In this document: piece after piece, positions 28,257 to 33,864 of the stretch
Numbering within the stretch: position 1 is the first letter of the stretch
Layout: each line of letters begins with the position of its first letter
DNA from: Acidobacteriota bacterium
Lineage (GTDB): Bacteria > Acidobacteriota > UBA4820 > DSQY01
Length of the DNA stretch: 33,864 bases
Direction: 5' to 3'
Assembly: GCA_040752915.1 (NCBI GenBank)
Contig: JBFMHB010000035.1
Span: forward strand, 1-33,864
The notes under the pieces: model-generated
Seen by the model: only the letters and a program-made list of their open reading frames with translations
The model's database searches: none
What the model was told of the DNA's origin: nothing
Program-made: the position numbers and the translations under genes

Positions 28257-31187
28257 ATGGCCAAGATCGGAATTCGGACGGGTGGCGGTGTGGAAAGGGC
28301 TTTTTCCTGGGCTTCTGGCGCGCTTCGGCTGGGGGCCTCGGTCATGCTCGCGGCGGCCTGTGGGGTCGGTCTCGCGCCCCTGGCGCAGTCGATCCACAGC
28401 GCGGGCGGCAACGATCGGGGACAGATCGGCGACGGGGCCACTCCCGTGGCGGCGACCCCCATCCTCCTTCCCGGTCTCGGCCCCGCAAAGGGGGTCAGCG
28501 CCGGAGACGGATTCACGGTGGTCCTGAAGGAGGACGAGACGGTCTGGGCCTTCGGGCGCAACCTGGACGGCCAGTTGGGAAACGGATCCTTCTTCTCCAC
28601 CAGCGCTCCCGTTCAGGTTTCGGGGGTCTCGGGCATCAAGCAGATCTCCGCAGGCCGGAACCACGTCCTCGCCCTCGGCGCCGACGGCTCCGTTTGGGCC
28701 TGGGGCTACAACGGCAGCGGCCTGCTCGGAGACGGGACAACGGTCTCGCGCTCCACGCCCATTCACACGCTGTCGTTGAACACCATCACCAAGGTGGCCG
28801 CCGGACTGGCCCACAGTGTGGCCCTGCACCAGAACGGCACGGTCTATACCTGGGGCGCCAATTACTTCGGCGAACTGGGCGACGGAACCACCACGGGCCG
28901 CCTCCTCCCGGCTCCCGTCCCGGGTCTGACGGACGTCGTGGACATCGCCGCGGGGGGCTTTTTCACCCTGGCGCGGCGGGTGGACGGAACGGTCTGGGCC
29001 TGGGGCGCCAACGCCTCGGGCCAGCTGGGCGACGGAACGACCACGAGCCGGACGAGCCCCGTGCAGGTGGCGGGCCTGTCGGGCGTGGCCGCCCTCGCGG
29101 CGGGCTACGACCACGCCCTGGCCGCGCGCATGGACGGCACGGCCGTTCAGTGGGGGTACGGAGCGGGCTCCACTCCCGTTTCCGTGAGCGGGCTCTCCTC
29201 GGTGCAGTCCGTCGCCGCCGGCAACAAGTACAGCCTCTTCCTCGACGCGGATGGTTCGATCCGGGGCCAGGGCGTGAACTTCTACGGCCAGCTCGGCAAC
29301 GGGACTTGCTCCTCTGCCGCCTCCCTGGGCCCCGTTCTGGCCATCGCCGAGGCGGGCCTCGTGGCGGCGGGGTGGGATTCCGCCGTGGCCGTGGACGGCG
29401 TGGGCGAGGTGTGGACCTGGGGCTCCGATTCGGACGGCCAGCTCGGCGCGGGCCGCCCCACCTTCCGAACGTCCTTCGCCCAGATCTCGGGCGCGGGATC
29501 CATCGTTCAGGCGGCGGGCGGAGCCTCCCACTCGGTGGCCCTCCTTTCCGACGGCACGGTCTCCTCCTGGGGCGACAACTACTACGGGGAACTGGGTATC
29601 GGCGATTACGCCCCCAGCGGGACACCCCTCCCGATCCCCGGCCTCTCTGGGATTGCGCAGGTCGCCGCGGGGGCCTACCACACGCTGGCCCTGAAGGCGG
29701 ACGGCACCGTATGGGTCTGGGGCTACAATTACGACAGCAACCGCTTCCCGACGCAGAAGACCGGGCTCACCCAGGTCGTCGGCGTGGCCGGGGGGGGCGT
29801 GTTCAGCCTCGCCGTCCGGTCCGACGGGACGGTGTGGGGTTGGGGTTCCAACTCGCAGGGCCAGTTGGGCGACGGGACCACGGCCTCCACCTCCGTCCCC
29901 GTCCAGGCCGCCGGGCTCACCCAGGCCACCGCCGTGGCGGCGGGCACCTACCACTCCCTGGCCCTCCGGCAGGACGGGTCCGTCTGGTCCTGGGGCTACA
30001 ATCCCCGCGGGCAGTTGGGCGACGGGACCACGACCAGCCGGCCGACCCCCGGGCCCGTTCTCGGCCTTCCCCTTCCCGCCACCGCCGTGGCCGCGGGGGG
30101 CCATTTCAGCGCCGCCCTTCTCACCGACGGAAGCCTGTGGCTATGGGGAGACAACGAGGATGGGCAGATCGGGGACGGGACCACCGCCAACCGGGCGCTT
30201 CCCGTGGAGGCGGCGGGCCTCCCCCACCCCGTGGCGTCGGTGGCCCTCGGCTACGCCCACGCCCTGGCCGTCCTCGACGACGGAAGCCTCTGGACGTGGG
30301 GCTGGAACGCCTCGGGACAGCTGGGCCAGGGAAATCGCACGGACGCCCATGCTCCGGTGCGGGTGGCCGGCTTCGGGCCCGCCTCCCTGGCCGCCGCGGG
30401 AGCCAACCACAGCCTCCTCCTCAAGGGAGGGTGCTCGGTCTCCTGCTCGGCCCTCGTCCCGGCCTCCGTCCTGTCGGGTTCGCCCGTGAACTTCTCGGCC
30501 TCCGCCTCCGTGAGCCAGTGCGCCGGCGCGCCCGATTTCGCCTGGGACTTCGGAGACGGCTCTCCCCCGGCTTCCGGGGCCGACGTAACCCATTCCTACG
30601 CGCTGGAGGGGACCTACACCTGGACGCTGACGGCCTCGGCCGACGGGGTGACCTGCCAGCGGACCGGGACCCTCACGGTGGCTTCCTGCACCCTGACCTG
30701 CGCCGCCTCGGCGCCAACCCTGCTCAACACAGGGGAGCCGGGCGCCTTCTCGGCCACCGCCCAGGTCTCCGCCGGGTGCGCCGCACCCTCCTTCGCCTGG
30801 GACTTCGGGGACGGCTCGGGCGCCGCCACCTCCGCTTCGGCCCACGCTTACTCGGGGCCCGGAGCGCGCACGTGGACCCTCACCGTCACCTCCGGAGCGC
30901 TGACCTGCACCCGAACGGGGATCGTCACGGTGGTGAATCCGCCCTCCGTCACCGCCCTGGCCAAGAAGACCAACCCCTTCCGCGTCGTCGTCACCGGGAG
31001 CAACCTGCAAAACGGGATGCAGGTCTTCATCGGAGGGACGCCCCACGCCACCGTGACTTACAAGAGCGCCGCCAAGGTGGTCCTCAAGGGCTCGACGCTC
31101 AAGAGCCTCGTCCCCAAGGGCATCCCCACCCTCTTCCGCTTCGTCAACCCCGACGGCGGCTGGGCCGAGTACACCTGGACGAGATAG
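28257..31187 (+). CDS. Large exported RCC1-repeat protein with two PKD domains and IPT-like C-terminus (copy 2)
   Basis: A 976-residue paralog of the 14189-17077 protein. A long N-terminus ends in a hydrophobic segment (LGASVMLAAACGVGLAPLAQS), probably an export signal. Fourteen RCC1 repeats follow, with the sixth (VQWGYGAGST) and tenth (WVWGYNYDSN) degenerate, exactly the positions degenerate in the other copy. Then come two Cys-containing PKD domains (FAWDFGDGS..., twice) and an IPT/TIG-like tail (VTALAKKTNPFRVVVTGSNLQNG...KVVLKG). Likely surface-exposed or secreted; function unknown. ATG 28257 is chosen because GGAGAGG lies just before it; ATG 28245 and a longer frame to 28143 are alternatives with weaker sites. 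A good terminator follows at 31217-31257. It is transcribed away from the regulator gene, which ends 130 nt upstream on the same strand. Confidence 0.88.
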   Translation: MAKIGIRTGGGVERAFSWASGALRLGASVMLAAACGVGLAPLAQSIHSAGGNDRGQIGDGATPVAATPILLPGLGPAKGVSAGDGFTVVLKEDETVWAFGRNLDGQLGNGSFFSTSAPVQVSGVSGIKQISAGRNHVLALGADGSVWAWGYNGSGLLGDGTTVSRSTPIHTLSLNTITKVAAGLAHSVALHQNGTVYTWGANYFGELGDGTTTGRLLPAPVPGLTDVVDIAAGGFFTLARRVDGTVWAWGANASGQLGDGTTTSRTSPVQVAGLSGVAALAAGYDHALAARMDGTAVQWGYGAGSTPVSVSGLSSVQSVAAGNKYSLFLDADGSIRGQGVNFYGQLGNGTCSSAASLGPVLAIAEAGLVAAGWDSAVAVDGVGEVWTWGSDSDGQLGAGRPTFRTSFAQISGAGSIVQAAGGASHSVALLSDGTVSSWGDNYYGELGIGDYAPSGTPLPIPGLSGIAQVAAGAYHTLALKADGTVWVWGYNYDSNRFPTQKTGLTQVVGVAGGGVFSLAVRSDGTVWGWGSNSQGQLGDGTTASTSVPVQAAGLTQATAVAAGTYHSLALRQDGSVWSWGYNPRGQLGDGTTTSRPTPGPVLGLPLPATAVAAGGHFSAALLTDGSLWLWGDNEDGQIGDGTTANRALPVEAAGLPHPVASVALGYAHALAVLDDGSLWTWGWNASGQLGQGNRTDAHAPVRVAGFGPASLAAAGANHSLLLKGGCSVSCSALVPASVLSGSPVNFSASASVSQCAGAPDFAWDFGDGSPPASGADVTHSYALEGTYTWTLTASADGVTCQRTGTLTVASCTLTCAASAPTLLNTGEPGAFSATAQVSAGCAAPSFAWDFGDGSGAATSASAHAYSGPGARTWTLTVTSGALTCTRTGIVTVVNPPSVTALAKKTNPFRVVVTGSNLQNGMQVFIGGTPHATVTYKSAAKVVLKGSTLKSLVPKGIPTLFRFVNPDGGWAEYTWTR
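28394..30430 (+). repeat. Coding RCC1 repeat array, 14 units
   Basis: Units of about 45-55 codons encode the second RCC1 propeller array; the segment coding GQLGDGTT recurs as near-copies of CAGTTGGGCGACGGGACCACG. Diverged repeats, as in copy 1. Confidence 0.8.
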
Positions 31188-31216
31188 CCCAGGAGTGGAG
31201 GACCCCTCTTCTGACC

Positions 31217-31257
31217 CCCGCCCCGACGGCCCCGGGTGTCGGGGAGGGATTTTTTTT
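31217..31257 (+). terminator. Rho-independent terminator after RCC1 gene copy 2
   Basis: CCCCGAC (31221-31227) pairs with GTCGGGG (31238-31244) around a 10-nt loop. The stem extends past one mismatch with CCC/GGG, and a run of eight T's (31250-31257) follows. This is the clearest intrinsic terminator in the window. Confidence 0.88.
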
Positions 31258-31275
31258 GGGGCGGGTGTCTATACT
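31247..31275 (+). promoter_or_regulatory. Candidate promoter of the 92-residue orphan gene
   Basis: TATACT (31270-31275) is a good -10 placed 62 nt before the start codon and only 12 nt after the terminator T-run. The -35 region (GGATTT, 31247-31252) is a poor match, so the promoter may be activated or extended by other contacts. Confidence 0.45.
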
Positions 31276-31293
31276 GTTAAGGAGGAGAACGAG

Positions 31294-31311
31294 CGGTTCC
31301 GGTCGGAACCG
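31294..31311 (+). other. Leader hairpin before the orphan gene
   Basis: CGGTTCC (31294-31300) and GGAACCG (31305-31311) pair around GGTC, in the predicted 5' leader. An additional AAGGAGG (31279-31284 region) precedes it with no start codon at usable distance. It may be an operator or an RNA structure controlling translation. Confidence 0.45.
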
Positions 31312-31336
31312 GTTGAAACAGTGGAGGAGGGTGCCC

Positions 31337-31615
31337 ATGGTGAAAGTGTTCGAGGAAGTGACGGACCCGAGGGAAGACCCGTTCTTCGGTGGGGTGGGCG
31401 CCTTGATTCCGTTCAGGCTACCGCCGACCGACTCTTCCGAGAAGCCCTCGACCGAGAACTCGGCGCCTCAGCCGGAGATAGGCCCGGACGGTCGAATCGT
31501 CCCGGACAGCCCCTTCCTCCAGGTGAACAGCCCGACTCCCCCGTACCCGGCACCGCCGGGAAAGGAGTGGACGGACTACGACGGGGTGTGGACCCTTCTT
31601 CCGACCACCCGGTAA
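31337..31615 (+). CDS. Small proline-rich protein of unknown function
   Basis: A 92-residue protein I do not recognise. It begins MVKVFEEVTDPREDPFFGGV and has a Pro/Ser/Glu-rich middle (LPPTDSSEKPSTENSAPQPE). It ends with a Tyr/Trp-containing segment, PPYPAPPGKEWTDYDGVW, and TLLPTTR. There is no signal peptide, membrane segment or cysteine. It is probably largely disordered, with a possible short binding motif at the WTDYDGVW end. Support for a real gene: AGGAGG exactly 6 nt before the ATG, high-GC third codon positions like its neighbours, and its own -10-like element after a strong terminator. It converges with hslU, with 138 bp between stops. No function is inferred. Confidence 0.68.
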   Translation: MVKVFEEVTDPREDPFFGGVGALIPFRLPPTDSSEKPSTENSAPQPEIGPDGRIVPDSPFLQVNSPTPPYPAPPGKEWTDYDGVWTLLPTTR

Positions 31616-31753
31616 AGCGTGGACGCGGGCGGCCGAGCCCGAACGACCCGGTCGCGGGGGACCGCGGCGTCCCGGACCAGACCGACGGGGCCGTGTCTTT
31701 CCGGCGGGGGCTCGGTTTCTGGGTCTCTCTTTCGGAGCGGGCGCCCGGAACCT

Positions 31754-33166
31754 TTACAGGATATACCGGCTGAGGTCCTGGTCGGCGGCCACGTCGCGGA
31801 GGCACTCGTCCACGTAGGCCTTGTCGATGGTGACCCGGGCGCCGCCCAGGTCGGGCGCGTTGAAGGAGACCTCGTCCATGACCCGTTCCAGGACGGTGTG
31901 CAGGCGGCGCGCGCCGATGTTCTCCAGTTTCTCGTTGATGGCGTCGGCGTAGGCGGCCATGGCCTCCACCGCGTCGTCGGTGAAGACCACCTCCACACCC
32001 TCTGTGGCCAGGAGGGAGGTGTACTGGAGGACGAGCGAATTCTGCGGCTCCTTCAGGATCCGCACGAACTCGCCCCGGCCCAGGGACGACAGTTCCACGC
32101 GGATGGGGAAGCGGCCCTGCAGTTCGGGCAGGAGGTCGCTGGGCTTGGCCATGTGGAAAGCCCCCGCGGCGATGAAGAGGATGTGGTCGGTCCGCACGAG
32201 CCCGTGGCGGGTGTTGACGCGGGTTCCCTCCACGATGGGGAGGAGGTCCCTCTGGACGCCCTCGCGGCTCACGTCCGGGCCGTGGCCCCCGGAGCCCTTT
32301 CCTGCGATCTTGTCGATCTCGTCGAGGAAGACGATCCCGCTCTGTTCGGTCCGCGTGACGGCCTCCCGGTCGATGTCGTCCTTGGAGATGAGCTTGTCCT
32401 CCTCTTCCTGGGCCAGGAGTTCGAGGGCCTCGGGGACCTTGACCTTGCGCGTCTTGCGCCGCCCCCCGCCGAGGCCGGGCAGGAGCTCCTGGAGGTTGAT
32501 GCCCATCTCCTCCATGCCCGCCGGGGTGAAGAGCTTCATCGAGGCCCCGCCCTCGGGCACGCTCACCTCCACGGTGCGGTCGTTCAGGCGCCCGGCCTTC
32601 AGCCACTCGCGCATGCGCTCCCGGCTGGAGGCTCCTGAGCCCGGCACCGGGGGCGGCTCGAAGGCCCCCCCCTGGGCGGGCGGGGCCGTGTCGCCGGGCC
32701 GGTACGAGGGCGTCGGCGGGATCAGGAGGTCGAGAAGGCGCTCCTCGGCCTGGGCCTTGGCCTTCTCCCGCACGGCCGCCACCTTCTCCTCGCGCACGAG
32801 CTGGAACCCGATCTCCGTCAGGTCGCGCACGATGGACTCCACGTCGCGCCCCACGTAGCCCACCTCGGTGAACTTGCTGGCCTCGATCTTGAGGAACGGA
32901 GAGGCCGTCAGGCGCGCCAGGCGCCGCGCGATCTCCGTCTTCCCCACCCCCGTGGGGCCGATCATGATGATGTTCTTGGGGGCCACCTCGTCGCGCAGGT
33001 CCTCGGGAAGGGTCTGGCGTCGCACGCGGTTGCGCAGGGCCACGGCCACGGCGCGCTTGGCCTCGGCCTGGCCGATGATGTACTTGTCCAGCTCCTCCAC
33101 GATCTTCTTGGGCGTGAGCGGATCGTCGAGGCGGTTGTACAGGGAGCCCGGTTCCGTCTTGATCAT
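31754..33166 (-). CDS. hslU: ATP-dependent protease ATPase subunit HslU
   Basis: A 470-residue AAA+ unfoldase that feeds substrates into the HslV peptidase (cytoplasmic protein quality control). [17 protein letters not shown] is the standard N-terminus. Walker A GPTGVGKT is at 70-77, the pore loop GYVGRD at 103-108, an intermediate (I) domain with a Pro-rich insert (about 110-270), Walker B IVFLDEID (278-285), then [15 protein letters not shown] and [11 protein letters not shown]. It ends in LSRYIL, matching the C-terminal tail that docks into HslV. E. coli HslU is 443 residues; the extra length is in the I domain ([18 protein letters not shown]). ATG 33166 has AGGTG upstream. It is 88 nt downstream of hslV on the same strand, the usual hslVU operon. 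Confidence 0.97.
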   Translation of the reverse strand: MIKTEPGSLYNRLDDPLTPKKIVEELDKYIIGQAEAKRAVAVALRNRVRRQTLPEDLRDEVAPKNIIMIGPTGVGKTEIARRLARLTASPFLKIEASKFTEVGYVGRDVESIVRDLTEIGFQLVREEKVAAVREKAKAQAEERLLDLLIPPTPSYRPGDTAPPAQGGAFEPPPVPGSGASSRERMREWLKAGRLNDRTVEVSVPEGGASMKLFTPAGMEEMGINLQELLPGLGGGRRKTRKVKVPEALELLAQEEEDKLISKDDIDREAVTRTEQSGIVFLDEIDKIAGKGSGGHGPDVSREGVQRDLLPIVEGTRVNTRHGLVRTDHILFIAAGAFHMAKPSDLLPELQGRFPIRVELSSLGRGEFVRILKEPQNSLVLQYTSLLATEGVEVVFTDDAVEAMAAYADAINEKLENIGARRLHTVLERVMDEVSFNAPDLGGARVTIDKAYVDECLRDVAADQDLSRYIL

Positions 33167-33254
33167 TTTCGCACCTGTCGGAGAGCCCGAAAGCGTCCGC
33201 GGGGAGGAACGGGAAGATGGCGCCGGAGGGCCCGCGGCGGGCCGGAGGCGGCCC

Positions 33255-33812
33255 TCATCCCCCGCCGGTCGTTTCCTTTTCCAGTTCCTCGACGACCAGG
33301 TTTCCGTTGGTAAAGATGCAGATCTCGCTGGCGATGCGCAGGCTCTCCTCCACGATGGCCCGGGCCGGAAGGTCCGTGTTCCGCAGGAGCGCCCGGGCCG
33401 CCGCGAGGGCGTAAGGCCCCCCCGAACCGATGGCGAGGATGCCGTCGTCGGGCGCGATGAGTTCGCCGCTTCCCGAGAGGAGGAACTGCCGCTCCCCGTC
33501 GGCCACCACCAGCATGGCTTCGAGCCGCCTCAAGGCCCGGTCCGTGCGCCAGTCCTTCACGAGTTCCACGGCGGCCCGCTCGAAGTTCCCGTGGAACTCC
33601 TCCAGCTTGGCCTCGAAGCGGGTGAAGAGGGCGAAGGCGTCCGCCACCCCGCCCGCGAAGCCCGCCAGAACGCGCCCCTGGTACAGCCTGCGGACCTTGC
33701 TGGCCGTGTGCTTGATGGCCGTCTGGCCCATCGTCACCTGGCCGTCGGCCCCCAGCGCCACCCGGCCTCCCCTCGACACGCACAGCACCGTCGTCGAACG
33801 CACGCGATCCAC
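33255..33812 (-). CDS. hslV: ATP-dependent protease peptidase subunit HslV
   Basis: A 185-residue proteasome-beta-like N-terminal-threonine peptidase, partner of Hsl[21 protein letters not shown] matches the mature N-terminus of HslV, with the catalytic Thr at position 7 after a short propeptide, MDRVRS; later [17 protein letters not shown] and [17 protein letters not shown] are family signatures. The start is taken as GTG 33812, with GGAGGT 6 nt upstream. A GTG at 33842 opens the frame further but has no site and would give an unusually long propeptide; GTG 33803 is also possible but badly spaced. The operon promoter is not visible in the last 52 bases of the window. Confidence 0.95.
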   Translation of the reverse strand: MDRVRSTTVLCVSRGGRVALGADGQVTMGQTAIKHTASKVRRLYQGRVLAGFAGGVADAFALFTRFEAKLEEFHGNFERAAVELVKDWRTDRALRRLEAMLVVADGERQFLLSGSGELIAPDDGILAIGSGGPYALAAARALLRNTDLPARAIVEESLRIASEICIFTNGNLVVEELEKETTGGG

Positions 33813-33864
33813 CGCCGCACCTCCGGCCCTACCATACCGCACGCCGGAAGCGCGGGGAAGGAGG

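Noticed and set aside
14969-30430. Repeated DNA segments considered as CRISPR or recent tandem duplication
   Set aside because: The repeats are in frame, diverged and encode RCC1 blades; spacing and sequence do not fit CRISPR.
31195-31773. 192-codon plus-strand frame overlapping the orphan gene
   Set aside because: Starts inside the terminator region without a ribosome-binding site; the 92-codon frame has an ideal AGGAGG and better codon use.
1-33864. tRNA, rRNA, insertion sequences, prophage or integrase genes
   Set aside because: No tRNA T-loop/acceptor pairing, rRNA core sequence, transposase or integrase motif was seen in any intergenic gap or frame.

Overview
This window is GC-rich and densely coded. 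It reads like chromosomal DNA of a Gram-negative bacterium: it has an outer-membrane beta-barrel protein with an aromatic C-terminus, Tat-exported proteins, HslVU and CstA. The mix of a Hanks-type kinase fused to a long TPR-like region, giant RCC1/PKD proteins and a bacterial RRM protein suggests Acidobacteriota (possibly Holophagae-like). That placement is an inference from gene content; no marker gene is present to prove it. I see no tRNA, rRNA, insertion sequence, phage or CRISPR array.

Layout. 1-7.4 kb is housekeeping: a flavin-reductase-like protein cut by the window edge, glmS, nfo (endonuclease IV), an outer-membrane barrel gene behind a strong promoter and a 32-bp hairpin palindrome, speA (arginine decarboxylase), and an RRM RNA-binding protein. 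7.5-11.4 kb is a signalling pair: a membrane Ser/Thr kinase with a long repeat region, divergent from a STAS anti-sigma-factor antagonist. 11.6-14.1 kb is a two-gene redox module: a Tat-exported DUF362 protein and a polyferredoxin that looks like NapH fused to NapG with an internal Tat motif. 14.2-17.1 kb and 28.3-31.2 kb hold two large paralogous secreted proteins (14 RCC1 repeats, two PKD domains, one IPT-like C-terminal module). Between them, 17.3-27.2 kb is a leftward beta-oxidation cluster: thiolase, FadJ-type multifunctional enzyme, acyl-CoA ligase, acyl-CoA dehydrogenase fused to SCP2, alpha-methylacyl-CoA racemase, then cstA. A divergent GntR/FadR-like regulator sits at its head. The window ends with a 92-residue orphan protein and hslU/hslV.

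How the genes work together. The beta-oxidation cluster is nearly a complete activation-to-thiolysis pathway. The racemase and SCP2 domain add a flavour usually linked to methyl-branched acyl chains. Two TGGTNNNACCA sites, one just downstream of the near-consensus thiolase promoter and one in the regulator leader, predict repression of the cluster and autoregulation by the adjacent regulator. The other points most worth a second look are the palindrome-controlled barrel gene, the matching 14-repeat architecture of the RCC1 pair, the internal start inside the dehydrogenase-SCP2 fusion, and the NapH/NapG-like fusion beside DUF362.
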